In this document: piece after piece, positions 1 through 12,299 of the stretch | Position numbering within the stretch: the stretch's first letter is position 1 | Layout: every line of letters begins with the position of its first letter | From: Eleusine coracana subsp. coracana | Taxonomy: Eukaryota > Streptophyta > Magnoliopsida > Poales > Poaceae | Length of the DNA stretch: 64,000 bases | Assembly (NCBI GenBank): GCA_032690845.1 | Contig: CM064420.1 | Location: 61,430,707 to 61,494,706 of the forward strand | Reading direction: 5' to 3' | Made by a program: the position numbers and the translations under genes | The notes under the pieces: model-generated | Seen by the model: only the letters and a program-made list of their open reading frames with translations | What the model was told of the DNA's origin: nothing | The model's database searches: none

Positions 1-850
1 AGACATCGACGGGCCAGGCACCGCGCAGGAATGGGATCGAACGGCTGGGGGAGGGGGACTTCCTTTTGTCAACCATCTATAGGTTTGACTATAGGTTTGA
101 CTTTTGACTCGGTGAGGTGGTCGTCCCCTTTTGTACTTCGCGCTGAGACTCTCTCTTGCCTGATCTTGAAGGTGAAGAACGAACGCCATCGACACCCCAC
201 TTGCTGCTTGTGCTTCCGTCTATCACGCTAAATATTTCCGTAATTAGCGTCTCTTCAAATTTGGCGCTTCAAGAGTCACCACGGACTGTTTTGTCCCGAA
301 ACCGGACTCGACATTTCCCCTCTTTCATTTTGTTTGAACGACATTTCCTCTCTTTTGAAGGATATAAGAAGAAGAAGCCCTTTTTCTCTTTTGCCTGCAC
401 GGAATGGGGAAAGCAACCGGCGGCAATGGAGCTAAACGAACTGGTTGTCGCAACGCAGCGCCGCTCGCTTTCTGGACTCATAACGAACGCGAAAAGGTGT
501 CGCCGTGTCCTCCATCAGCCAGGTACCTACCTCGAAGCGAGGCAACGGCAGCGGCAAGCAGTCGGAGCACGCACAGGTCGACGCGGTTCACACCAATTCA
601 CAACGTGCGGAGCAGAGACGCCGACTTAATATGGGTTGGCCTTGGACGCACCGTTGGCCATAAAAAAATCTCAAAAAAAAGATCTGAAAAGGATCTGTCT
701 GTTGGACTCGGCCTTCGTTGGACGACCGACCGGGAATGGTGACGGAGACAAGTCCACACCCACACGAAAACACCTCACACTGCTCTCAACTCTCAACTCT
801 GAACCAATCCAATCCATGCAACTGCAACCATGGCAGGTCAGCCCCTCCAG
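1..850 (+). promoter_or_regulatory. Upstream region of the chitinase gene with distal W-box cluster
   Basis: No convincing gene lies here; short ORFs overlap in several frames without family resemblance. Three TTGACT cores at 85-90, 97-102 and 104-109, plus a reversed GTCAA at 68-72, fall within about 40 bp. TTGAC(C/T) is the core of the W-box bound by WRKY factors, which commonly control pathogenesis-related chitinases. The cluster is about 820 bp upstream of the chitinase start, so its role is inference. Confidence 0.4.
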
Positions 851-853
851 CTC

Positions 854-860
854 TATATAA
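854..860 (+). promoter_or_regulatory. TATA box of chitinase gene
   Basis: TATATAA lies 66-72 bases upstream of the ATG at 926. That leaves room for a transcription start around 885-890 and a short leader of about 40 nt rich in CA, as is common for highly expressed grass defence genes. Confidence 0.7.
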
Positions 861-925
861 CCCGGGCCCAACACCATGGAAATAATCAGTCATTCTAAAA
901 CCATCACACAAAGCAACTGCCAACC

Positions 926-1858
926 ATGGCAGGAACAGGAAGAAGGGTCTCTTCACCAACGACCATGGCCCTCGTCGCGGCCGTGGTCCTGATGGTCCTA
1001 GCCGTCTCCGCGACGGCGCAGAACTGCGGGTGCGCCTCGGACCAGTGCTGCAGCCGGTGGGGTTTCTGCGGCCTCGGCAGCGACTACTGCGGGACCGGGT
1101 GCCAGTCGGGCCCGTGCCAGGTGCGTGAGACCAACGACGTGTCGGTGGGCAGCATCGTGACGCCCGCCTTCTTCGACGCGCTCACCGCGCAGGCCGCCGA
1201 CTCGTGCGAGGCCAAGGGCTTCTACACCCGCGACGCCTTCCTCGCCGCCGCAGGATTCTACCCGGCGTTCGGCCGCACCGGCACCGGCTCCAAGCGCGAG
1301 CTCGCCGCCTTCTTCGCAAACGTCAACCACGAGACCATAAGTAAGCAACAAGATTTTAACTTCTTCAGCAAACTGGTATTTCGAATCCGATGATGAACCC
1401 AGTAATAATCTGATGATGACGACGAAATTATTGTGAAAACTGCAGAGTTCTGCTACATCAACGAGATCGACGGGCCGACCAAGAACTACTGCGACCCGAA
1501 CGCGACGCAGTGGCCGTGCCAGGACGGGAAGGGCTACTACGGCCGCGGGCCGCTGCAGATCTCGTGGAACTTCAACTATGGGCCGGCGGGGCAGAGCATC
1601 GGGTTCGACGGGCTGGGCGACCCGGACGCGGTGGCCCGCAGCGCCGTGGTCGCGTTCCGGACGGCCATCTGGTACTGGATGAACAACGTGCACGACGCCT
1701 TCGTCTCCGGCCAAGGGTTCGGCAGCACCATCCGCAACATCAACGGCGCGCTCGAGTGCGACGGCAAGAACCCCGCCGCCGTCAACAACCGCGTCGGCTT
1801 CTACCAGCAGTTCTGCCAGCAGCTCGGCGTCGACCCGGGAAGCAACCTCACCTGCTGA
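926..1858 (+). CDS. Class IV chitinase (chitin-binding domain + GH19), two exons
   Basis: This is a secreted endochitinase that hydrolyses beta-1,4-GlcNAc polymers of fungal walls. Exons are 926-1340 and 1446-1858; the 105-bp intron has GTAAGC donor and TGCAG acceptor, and the junction restores HETIKFCY. The product is 275 aa. Residues 1-31 form a signal peptide ending ATAQ. Residues about 32-65 are a hevein-type chitin-binding domain with eight cysteines (NCGC, QCCS, GFCG, DYCG). A short linker follows, then a GH19 domain from about residue 75. The presumed catalytic glutamates are in HETIK and CYINE. GYYGRGPLQISWN and the C-terminal GVDPGSNLTC are family hallmarks. The short hinge and deleted catalytic loops fit class IV. 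A second in-frame ATG at 965 could also supply a signal peptide. A polyadenylation-like AATAAA lies at 1920-1925. The gene appears intact. Confidence 0.95.
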
Positions 1859-1859
1859 T

Positions 1860-2617
1860 AATTAACCATGTGTTTGTTAGCCGTGTGGGAGTGGGGGGGT
1901 TGTGTGTGTTGTGAGGATAAATAAACACGATAATATATGTAACACATTTTACTAATATGATTCAGATTCATGGGAATACAAGAAATAGTTTACATTTGTT
2001 TATGTACCTTTTCATTCATGCGCTGTTGTGGATAATAAGCACTAGCGTGCCTAATAACCATTTTATGAACTTTTAATAACAGCGCATGCACTTGCAAACT
2101 CTCCAGCTAAGCTACTGTGAGTATGTGACTATACCGAACAATGCCTCTGTTCTCTGGCGAACGACGAGAACAAATCGATGGTGATCCACATCCAGCGCCG
2201 AAGCAGAGGAGAAATGGGGAATTGCATTACACTTTCTGTTTCTGACAGTTAGCACCGCGTTTATAGTGGGTTGGACTGGCCCAACCTAATCTTGTGAACC
2301 GCACTCCACCCACGTCGCACCCCGCCCAGGACACGAGCCCGTGAGCCTTTGCATATTAGGCCGTGGCCCACTACAGCTCGCAAAGGCCCACGCCCCACAC
2401 GTCGGCGACCTCCCTCCGCTCCGCCGCCGACCCAAACACCGGCGACCTGTCCCCACTCTCCACCCCCAACCGCGCCGCGCGCTCCCGACGCGAGGGCTCC
2501 AATCCCCTAGCAGAAGCTACCCTCCTCTCTCTCCCTCCCCGCGCTATCTCCAGAGCCACCAAAGCCTCGGTCGCGACCGTATCTCTGGAGCGCAGCACCG
2601 GTGGTGAGTGAGAGGCG
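1860..2617. other. Intergenic spacer between chitinase and the next gene
   Basis: This holds the chitinase 3' UTR, then the GC-rich presumed leader of the gene starting at 2618. The open frames at 2341-2611 are proline- and arginine-rich by composition and resemble no family. No repeat with clear ends was seen. Confidence 0.5.
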
Positions 2618-5600
2618 ATGGAGTTCACTTACGACGACGCGAAGAAGCTGTGCGCCCTTCTCACGAGGCAGGAAGTCCTGGTCGACAAGAAGCGAAGGTG
2701 GGTCTGTTTTTTCTCCCTCCGGCGTACCTCTGAACAGTTGGCTGTTGCCGTCGTCGAATGCAAATGCAATTCGTTGTTCCGCCCTATATTCAGCTACAAT
2801 CTGAGGGCAATTGATTGTTTGCAGGTGGCTGGCGTCGATGATACACAAACCGGAGGGCCTCAGAAAGAAGGTGAAGCGGCCCAAGTTTTTGAGTGAAGCG
2901 TAAGTCCCTCCTCCCGCACCCGACTTCTGGGAACGTTAATGGTGGAGATTATGATGATTTTGCTTGGCCCCTTGATTTGTGTTAACTTAATGTAGTGTTA
3001 TGGCTCCAAGCCGCCAACCTAGCAGGAGATTTTCTTATAGGGTTCGCTATTGATTTGATTTAGCAGACTGAGCAGCTCTTTGTATTGATGGAACGTAGGG
3101 AAACATATGCCATTTTTCTTTTAGTTTCATTGTTTAGGAGAGTCTTTTTCTTGAAACTTTGAGGTGTGCCACTACTTAGAATTTTATCATTGTTTAAGAT
3201 GTTCATTTTTTGGCGCACCACATATGATCGATAAGTTGCTTATCCTGTTGAATTGGTAATTTGGTATTGGTGCCTATATGGGATCTTACATCTGTAGAAC
3301 TGTCGTGGGAAGCTTAGCTCTGAAATGGATTCTTATGGGTGACAAAAAAATTTCTTAATTACTCCCTGCATCAGACATGCCATGAAAATGTTTTGATGAA
3401 AATGATTTTGGTAAATGCTAACATTACTGTGATGACATGGGGTTAAATTCTGCTTTGCGATGTTTTCAAACGCAAGTCTCTCTCTCCCTCTGTCCCATTC
3501 TTCCAAAAAGTTAGAACTATAGTATATCTAGTGAAATAAGGATTATATAATTATCTTTCTCTGCTTATGCAGGTACTTGCCTGAATCATATATCAGGAGT
3601 GAAGAGGTAACTGCTTGATCCTCTAGAACACTTTGGTATTGCTCCTAGATAGATCATAATAAAAATAAATCAATCAGAGTACAGGGAGCCATCTTATTAT
3701 CTTTCCGTAAAGAAAAACTATGGTGGATTAACTGATCTTTACATCAGTTGATGAAAGAGCCCAATGCAGAAAAATGCATGTTGGGTCTTTGAAACAGTTC
3801 GAATCATTCTACAGCATTATTATCTATGGATCCCCCTTATGTACATATCCCTACGGGGAATCATGCTTTAATTTTTCATTGCATTAAATATCGTGAATAA
3901 AAAGAGGAAATTTGCTCTGATATAGATTATGGCCTAGCTTTCTTTTATTGGCCCACACAAGTAAAATTATGAGATATGTGAATAGGTGGATAACTAGATT
4001 AGCAAGTACTTACTTGAGGTAACTGCTTGATCCTCTAGAACTAAGTATAGCTTAAGTTTCTTCTCAGTTTTGCCTAGAAAGAACCATGATTTATTTTCTA
4101 TTGATGCTACCATCAATTCATTGCTTATGTATAACGTGGGCATGCGGTTTCTCCTATTGAGTGTGTAGTAACCCACCTATCCATCTCCCTTAATAGTACA
4201 CAAATGGCCAATGGATAACCATTTCTCAGCTCAAATAATTAACATGTTGAGTAATTAAATGCTCCTTTTATTCATTCATACTTGATAATAAATAACAAGT
4301 TAGGAGCCTACTCAAATGAGTTCATTTTTTTTTTTTAAAATATTGTGCTTTTTGCTTAGCTACTTATTCAAGAGCATGTTCTGTTGACTAGTTTGGAACT
4401 TATGTACATGCTATGTCTTTACGCTCTGTATGGTCTATGTCTATCCTTAGTTATAAATATGGTTCCATTTCACTATATTACCTCGAAATGTATTTCTGGT
4501 TAGCGTGACAGGATTAATTTTGTTATTTTTTTCTTAAACAATCCAGAGTTGTTATTTTTATGTTAACTTTCTTTACGTTGCATTGTACCTACAGTTGTGT
4601 GGTGAGGAACCATTTTTCAATTTTTGACTTGCCAATTATGCATAACAATAGTTTCTGTTGTGTATAATTGTCCATGCGCTCATAACTAAACTGTGATTTG
4701 CGGGGTCCATTTTCTATTTTCAGGCATCTTGCAAGAAAGTGAGAGCTACTATTGAAAAAAGTTTGAGTTCAGAGCACAATGACTATATCCATCACTTAGT
4801 ACAGGATGGTCTCCGGCTTTTTGACTTACAAGAAAAGCAAAATGTTGCACTGGATCCAGAATCTCTTGATATCATGTGTCGCACAATCAGCAAATTAAAC
4901 TATGAAGCACTTCGATCAGTGGCCTGTACTGTCAGCCATAACAATTATAGTCATGATAACTCAAGGCAGCTAATGGAAGAGATAGTACAATTTCACCTTC
5001 CAAGGTACTTGACCAACTTGGACAATAAAGATACCACAAGTCAGTTGTTCAGTATCTTTAGAAATCCATGCAGCTATCGATCTGGTTCTGTGAGCCTTGT
5101 CACACCCGTTTCATCGGAACTTTTGTCCATTATCAATCATGCTTTGGATGGACTTGAAGGAATGCCCACACAAGTTCTCCTTGCAATGAACAGGAAGCTT
5201 AGAGAAAAATCTTTTACTCCAAAATTTGGGAAAGTCGCTCGCTTTTCTAAAAGGGGGCATGTTGTCGAAGCTGTGAGGAAAAGATGCAACAAGATTTTAA
5301 CAGAGCTTGAAGAAGGTAATTACCTGCCAAAGAAATTAGCAAAGGCAATGTCAGTGGTGAACCTATATCGGAAACAAAAGCTGAAAAGCACGGATATTTC
5401 GCTATCTGAGTTCTTCCCCTTTACAAAAGAAACTTTATCTATGCAGAATGATACCTTGAATGCTATTTGGTATGTTCAAAGGCTCAAGCATGAGAAGCTA
5501 AAAATGGTACGTCCCATTCTAGATCAATATTGTATGGTTGAAAGGACTCATTTTAAAGTAGCTTTGAGGAACTACTTGACAGAATGTTTGTTTGAATGTG

Positions 5601-6550
5601 ATGAAGCTGGTTTACCTGATGAGGCCCTTCGAGCCATAGCCTTTATAAATCGGATTTCTCGTCATCAAAAGGCTGTGTCCACAGAGGAGAGAATGGAGGC
5701 AGAGGTAGACGCTGTGTTGAACTTAAGTAGTCACCTCAAAGCTTTAGCTCATTATTGTACCGGAGAATGTTCGTGTGATGAAGAGTTTATTAGCTTAGGA
5801 AATGATAGTTGCAATGATGGTAATGATTTCGTGCTCTCAGAGATGAACTACTTAAAATTAAGCTCCGGGCAGCAGGAGATGACCGAGCCTTGTTGTTCAA
5901 ATAACATACCCGACACTGATGTTGTGAGAGAGTGTTTTCGGAGTTCAATCGTTGAAGCTACACATAATGTCTCTAGACCTGAAGATCCTGCTTTTAATTC
6001 AGCAGCGGTACTTAAGAAACCATGTGAAAGGACTGAAGATTCCGGAGGCCGTGGGATGGAACCCAACACAGAGAAGTCTGGCAGTGCCAACAACTTGATA
6101 AAGTCAAGATGTTCAGAGATAAATGAAATCTGTGATGAAACTTCAATAGTAGCTCATAAGCTTATTGGTCAGATGTTGGATACATGGTTGTTCGTGGAGA
6201 ACAACGGACTGAACGAACTCACTGGAGACCATCTTGGAGGAGGTTTAGCTTCCCAAGGTTCCCAAGGTACCCTGAATCATTTGTTTTATCAACATGGATC
6301 TTACAGTTTGCAGTCCTTTTGTAAGTTGATAGGTTTTCTTATTCCTTTTTGTTAGATGATGATGATGGATCTCCGAATTCACTAGAGAACCTGGAACGTG
6401 ACATTGTGATTCATGCTGTGAAACGCATCTTGCCTAACGTGTCAAAAAGGTTTGCTTCTTCCTTTTCCGTACTACTCTTTTGTACAGGCACATCCTAACA
6501 CCTTGTGTTTGTGCAGCTGCTTAGACAGAGTCAAGAGGATAATGAGCTAA
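2618..6550 (+). CDS. Conserved plant protein of unknown function, six exons
   Basis: I do not recognise a named family. Exons 2618-2697, 2825-2899, 3573-3606, 4724-6266, 6356-6449 and 6517-6550 all have GT-AG borders and matching phases, giving about 619 aa. An alternative donor after 6257 shortens it by three residues. The start MEFTYDDAKK is the first ATG in the GC-rich 5' exon. The N-terminal half is basic and helical, with KKRRWLAS and LRKKVKRPKF. The middle (about residues 65-420) is alpha-helical without transmembrane segments. The later part is acidic and serine-rich, with an aspartate run at the exon 4/5 junction, and the tail is basic (CLDRVKRIMS). The single 1.5-kb internal exon without stops and clean short terminal exons argue for a working gene. 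No catalytic motif was seen. A CACTA element sits in the presumed 3' UTR. Confidence 0.75.
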
Positions 6551-6559
6551 GCAAGCCAT

Positions 6560-6786
6560 CACTATAGGAAACAGGTCGTTTGTCGTGTGTCAGGGCACAC
6601 GGCAAAGTCCGAAATACCTACAGCAAAGTCTTTGCTGTGGGGTACACACGACATCTCGGCAAATTGTGCTCTTTCTTTGTTGTGCGTCTTTTTAGTGGCA
6701 CACGGCACACATTCTCTTTGTCGTGTCCAAAAAAAGGCACATGACAAACTATGTGGCACACGACAAACTTGCCGTTTCCCATAGTG
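6560..6786. mobile_element. Small non-autonomous CACTA (En/Spm-type) element
   Basis: The left end is CACTATAGGAAAC and the right end is GTTTCCCATAGTG, inverted repeats matching 12 of 13. It is flanked by a perfect 3-bp target duplication CAT (6557-6559, 6787-6789), the length typical of CACTA elements. The 227-bp body has many CACACGAC/GTCGTGTG-like subterminal motifs in both orientations and no transposase. It starts 10 bp after the stop codon of the preceding gene. Confidence 0.88.
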
Positions 6787-6789
6787 CAT

Positions 6790-7456
6790 GTTGTTTGGAG
6801 CTCGACGGGGAGAAGTTGCATTGACTGATGATTGAGGAACTCCATAAGCTCATAGCTTTTGTTTCAAATGTAATACCATGCGAGCTCTGGACTAGCATAT
6901 CGCTTGAAGCATGTACTAAAACTCATTGAAAATTCTGGCAGATATCTTGGTCCTTTTTAACCGAGCATATACGGCTGTAAGATCATTTCAAGAAGCTCCA
7001 CATGTAATGGTTTTTTAACCGTTTGGCCTTACCTACAACTTCTGCAAACATGAAAAGAATTCAAGACGGAAAGCTTTTTAGTGAGCGGCCCTGTGCCTGG
7101 GAAGTTCAGCATTCTTTAATTGCATTGACAATCACAAAAGCGTAATTGTGACAAACACATAATACAATGGTAAAAATTGCCACCACAGGCCCACAGCTTG
7201 TGCGCATTCAAAGAAACACCAGCTAATGGATTAAAGAAAAAAAGGAAACACCGGCTAGTGTTATTACGTGATTAATAATGTAAGATTATGTCAGATCTAT
7301 AACTTAGTTACATACTCCAGGAAGAAGCAGATGCCTTCCTAAAAGTCGCAAGGTAGTCACCTAAATGATACCCCTCGAGAATTCCTGAGCTACACACCAA
7401 GGATGATACACTGCATGCTAAACTCTCAAACTTCAAGGAACAAGCCTTGCTTGAAT
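6790..7456. other. Convergent 3' regions of two genes
   Basis: This spacer holds the rest of the presumed 3' UTR of the upstream plus-strand gene and the 3' UTR of the minus-strand LUC7-like gene. No coding region or repeat with defined ends was seen. Confidence 0.4.
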
Positions 7457-10400
7457 TTAGTAGCGATCCCGGCGGTCATGACGTCTGTGTAGAGATACAA
7501 AACAAAGTCAGAAGCAACCAAAACCATGACCAAGATAAACTTCTGTCTATTGCGGATAAATTTGCAATAAGATTTAGTTATATTAACCACAGTAACGGAC
7601 CAAACCATTTAAGTTACAATTTCATTTAATATATACTAATTTTTTAAGATAGATAAAAGGTAATATTTCTAATTTCTTCATCTAACTATCTGAAAATTCA
7701 CATGTTGAACTTATTAGTATTATTATAGTTGTTGATGATAAATATTCACATCTGCATTCTTACGATAGCAGGAGAAGAAAACGTATGACTACTGGAAATT
7801 TTATTTTCATGTGATAGATAGAGAAGTTAACATACCCATATCGATCATAATCCCTAGAACTGGCCCTCGGGGAACGTGACCTTTGGTGGCTCCTTGAATC
7901 GTAACTGCGAGATCTCCCTGAATCTCCATCTCTTCCCCTGTCATGGTAGCGATCATGGCTTCTCCTGCGGCCATAATCTCTGTCCCTATCATGGCTGCTG
8001 TGACGATCTCCTCTATGGCGGTCCCTGCTTGAAGATCTCTCATGTTCCAGACTCCTTTCCCTGGACCTGTTGTTACAGTATGGGATGAATCCATTTTTTT
8101 TTTTTAAACTACTAGCATAATGATAAATCCATTAAAAAAAGTGGTACTAGTGAGTCTGTCACCTTCTGTCATACTCGGCTCGGTCTAACTTACGCTTTTT
8201 GTTCTTTTCTTCCTGCATAAATAGAAGGACATAAATAGGATCTCATCAAACTTAAATGTTAGTGGAATCCTTCTCATAAAGTGTAAATCTACATGACTAA
8301 CCTGCAGTTCGGACAATCTTTCACGTATAAGCATATAACCCATATGAAGTTTCCCTCCAAAATGATCTGCCAGACGACGGTCACTGTTTGGCAGAAGAAA
8401 AGTTAGCCATGCTAGTAACTCCAATCATATGTTGTCATCAAACAGAAGTTTGAGTTAATTGCTATAACCCTTAACAACTATAGTCGACATGATAAACATA
8501 TATACAAATATCACGCACATTCTTTAGCTGCAAAAGTAATCCTCGTAAAAGTGGGCCCAAAACCCTGTTGGTGACAAAGGAGGTACAGGTGTCTGTCAAA
8601 AGCTGAAGAACTGGAAACCCCAAATTCTGCTATATTCATGATCCCAAATGGCGGAAAATGGTGAATAAGCTAAAGATAAGGACTTTACCTGTCATATACG
8701 CTCAAGAATGCTCCACATATGTCACATAGACGCAACTTTTGATCAGTCTAACAAAACATAAAAAAATGGGTCACCAAAGTAAACAACAGAATAACCAAAT
8801 TGTAGCAATTCGACAACTTCAGGTCCATATTTGGATTCATAAAAAGAAATCGTAAAAGTAATCAAACAGGCAGAGTCCAACAGGTAGCAACAGTATGGTA
8901 TAAATGAGTTTATCATGACATACAAGAAAAGAGAAGGATATAAGAATTCCGCACATAAACTACTAAGAAAATAATATGTTCTTTCTTCAGAGGAGCACAA
9001 ATGAAATTTCATCAAACTTACAATCTGCACGTGAGTTGTCATTTTTGCAGTGTCTGGGACAGACTGTGGCCGGGCGCTCAGCTGGTTTGAAATGACAAAA
9101 TAAAATCTTGGTCAGTTGAGCTGTTACAATTTAAGACAATTCAACAAAGTTACTAAAAGCAAACACCAACCTTTTTCAGAGCTTCTGCTTCATCCAACAA
9201 TTTTTGAGCTTCATCAATCATCCCATTCTCACCTGTTCAACATAAAATCAAGACTATTATGTTCAAATACCTAAGTAGACAAGCAGAGGACTTGCATTTA
9301 GCAGTTCAGGGAAAAGACTACTGGAGTACAAATATAAAAAGAACAAATCTTTTAGGTCCAAGCAATTTGCGGCAGGCTAGATGAAACCCATAAAAAATTG
9401 GAAGAAAATACTACTGGAAGTATAGATAAAAATACATACCCAGTTCTTCTGCCTTTTTAAGTTTCTCATTTATCATTTCTTGTGTCCGTGCATCTGGGGG
9501 AGCAGGAGCTGGTGTAGTTGACTGGGTTGCATTTTGGAGTGAATTCATCAAAGAAACACGGTCTTTGTTGAAAGCTTCAAGCAACAGCTTGGCCTGAAAT
9601 AATGTAATAACAAACAATATAATCCCTGATACAAGTGTATGGAAAGAAATTAACCTATCCAAATACCTGCTCCTCAGCCTCTGTTCCTTGAGCTTGTCGA
9701 GTTCTTCAGTGGCCCGAATTTTTCCCTCAGTGTTACCTTCAAGATCTATTCATGTGGTGATATTAAAGTATGAATACACAAAAAAGGCCGATCTTACATC
9801 AAGCATGAATAATTCAAAGCAAAAAATAGATAGTGTTCCAGAATATCTGAAAGTCTAACACAGAACTTTATCAAAGATTTTCACAAAATAACTCCGAGAG
9901 AAACCTGCTTGCAGCAGCCAAAAATAAAAAACAAAAACATGCTTACTCCGAGAGCAACCTCATTCCACGTGAACTGCTATAGGGACAATCACAAGTAAAT
10001 TACTGGAAAAGGAAGTAGCATATGTCGAAACATTTACGGGATTTTATTGATCAAATTAATTTTCTATATTTCTACAGTGACTTTGAATATTCGAGGAGGC
10101 AGCAGAAGTACTTAAGGTTGTTCGTTTGCTTGTTTATTTTATTAAGATAACCTTCTCTGATAAACAAGATAAAAAGTAACAAACTAGTTTCCAGTCATGC
10201 AAAAAAAGAATTGATACTATCAAATTGCTGTCAGAAACCTGGTTGCAAGGATACAAATTCTATTATTCTGTATATCATAAGCATATGGGGAGAAAGCAAA
10301 TAAATAATGTTCATTGTAGTTGTAACCATAACAACAGTTAAATAAATAATAGGGCATGATAAAACTCACCAAAAGCATCTATCTCCTTCATCTTCTGCCT

Positions 10401-11851
10401 GATTTGTTTGGACAATTCCATTACTTCTCTAGTCTGCAGTTATAACCACAAATTATATTTCACTTCTTATTTTTATACACTACTTGAAAACTAAAATTAC
10501 TTGATGTGAGCAAAAGATTAGTAACAGAATACCTGTGTAACCTCGGTGACAGAAATTGCAATGGCTGCCTTAGCATCTTCCTCCTCTAAACGCTTAAGGG
10601 CTCTTTGAATCTTCCTTTCACACTCAACTATCAATCTTTCTATAGTCTCTTCTAGTTCACGATCATAGTTATCTGTACCTTTGGCTTTGGCTTCCTCATA
10701 TCTATTGCAATGCTCAGGTAGACATAGAAAAAGTGGCAAATTACGTACATACTGCACAGACAACTATGAGAGTACAACAACAATGCCTTCTAGTCCCAAG
10801 CAAATTGGAGACAACCATGAAATGGAAGGCCAAAAAAAAGCCTATCTAATTCTTTCAGTATTACTGACACCGACAACCAATGAGCTACTTGCTACTACCA
10901 ATTCCCCAGGAATTCCTTGCTTCATTCAAGAACACAAGGCTGATCGAGCAGAGCTGCACCATGAACTCAAACGATCTGAATCTAATGCAATCACATTGAC
11001 ATAAAATAAGAGAAAGCATTGAAGTTCCATGATTATTAGGCCACATAAACAAATATCATGGTTGCTTCAGGGTTTGACTATCAACCCAGCTTCTGGGCAT
11101 GTACTAAAAATTGATTCAAACCATTCAGTAAGTGACCTGTAAACCTCATTGGAAACCTGAAGCAACATAGCGATCTTAGCATCTCATAAACATCTTGATC
11201 ATGGAAATCACAAAGACCCTAACAATGTGGGAATGTATCATGGAAGTCATAAAGATCCATGTGAATAGCAAAGATTCTTTAATATGGACCTGCACCTCCT
11301 AGAAGTCACGAGATCCTGATAATCTTTCAGAGGCATCGCGTCTAGCCACTCGAGCAACACCAAAAAGAAATGCACAAAATATCATCTCACCATGCCTTAT
11401 CTATTTCACTATCATTTCAGGCCTCAGTTAAGCATTCTAACTTCATGGAATGCCACTAATACGTGCACAAACTCACTCACAAAATGAATAAAAATAATTC
11501 TGGACTCCAAGGATACTCCTTGCGCAGTTGAAGCGAGTGCAGCTTCGGGCACGGCCCCATGTCCATTTTCTGCATAGAAATAGCAAAAGAAAAGGTTGAA
11601 ATCATCACGAGAACCCGTGGAACCGCGAGAATCCAATCGAATTGATCACTCTATGTAGCCCAAAACATCGAATCCAGCATGGGGATTTGGAATCGGGCAC
11701 TCACGGTGAGCTGGAAGAGGTCGTGGGGGCATAGGCCCGCGAGGTACAGGCGGCAGACGTCGCGGTCATAGTACTTGCGGCTGACCTCCTGCACGTCGCC
11801 GTTGCGGTTGGCGCCCATGAGCTGGTCGAGCTGCTTCCGGATGGCGTCCAT
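7457..11851 (-). CDS. LUC7-like U1 snRNP splicing factor, 13 exons, one-base frameshift in exon 5
   Basis: LUC7 proteins join the U1 snRNP and help select 5' splice sites in the nucleus. Exons in transcript order are 11851-11705, 11569-11517, 10701-10533, 10433-10370, 9745-9667, 9593-9440, 9232-9171, 9081-9022, 8747-8689, 8383-8302, 8212-8163, 8066-7836 and 7484-7457. The product would be about 412 aa. The N-terminus MDAIRKQLDQLMG and the first zinc finger (CRLYLAGLCPHDLF, MDMGPCPKLH) are followed by a coiled coil, a second zinc finger (CDICGAFLS to DHFGGKLHMGYM) and an Arg/Ser/Asp-rich tail ending RHDRRDRY. Phases agree throughout except exon 5, which is 79 bp where 80 is needed. The frame slips near 9675-9685 (KEQR then RLRS instead of RAEEQ) and would stop in exon 6. 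It is either a pseudogene, a sequencing error, or uses an unseen splice. Exon 8 is diverged from the family (LSARPQSVPD). Confidence 0.88.
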
Positions 11852-12260
11852 GGTGCCGCGCGGGGGAGGGGCTGCCGTCCACTAACCAATGGCTTCACTT
11901 GCGTGGGAGGCGAGGTCAGGCAAGGCGGCGGAGGCGGTGGTGAGGGAGGTGGTCTCGACTTGGGAACTGGAGAAAAGGGATACGCAATGGCTGGCAGCCT
12001 GGGATAGAACGTACTGGATGCCTCTGGAACAAACAAAGAGGTGGTTCGACGCGAGGACGGACATGGAGACATGCGTCTGTTTAGTGTTCACTGCAAAGCC
12101 GGTATGAAGACTGATCGTATTTATCATACTTTAAAATAAATATTTTATTCTAGTTACTAAAATTTTATATTTTATATCTAGTTTTTCTGTATTATTTATA
12201 CTCTATATTTATCTTTTATATTAATTATTCAATATTTTATTTAATCATCTTAACTACCGT
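11852..12260 (-). promoter_or_regulatory. 5' flank of the LUC7-like gene
   Basis: Sequence next to the ATG at 11851 is GC-rich, then becomes AT-rich from about 12120. The plus-strand ORF at 11889-12107 overlaps the presumed leader and resembles no family, so it is not called. No TATA box could be assigned with confidence. Confidence 0.35.
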
Positions 12261-12299
12261 CTATTTTTTTTATTTTTTTCTCTTTCCTTTTTCTCTCCC

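Noticed and set aside
998..1714. 238-codon minus ORF over the chitinase
   Set aside because: It crosses the chitinase intron and is the reverse of the GH19 exons.
11889..12107. 72-codon plus-strand ORF next to the LUC7 start
   Set aside because: It overlaps the LUC7 leader/promoter and has no recognised relatives.
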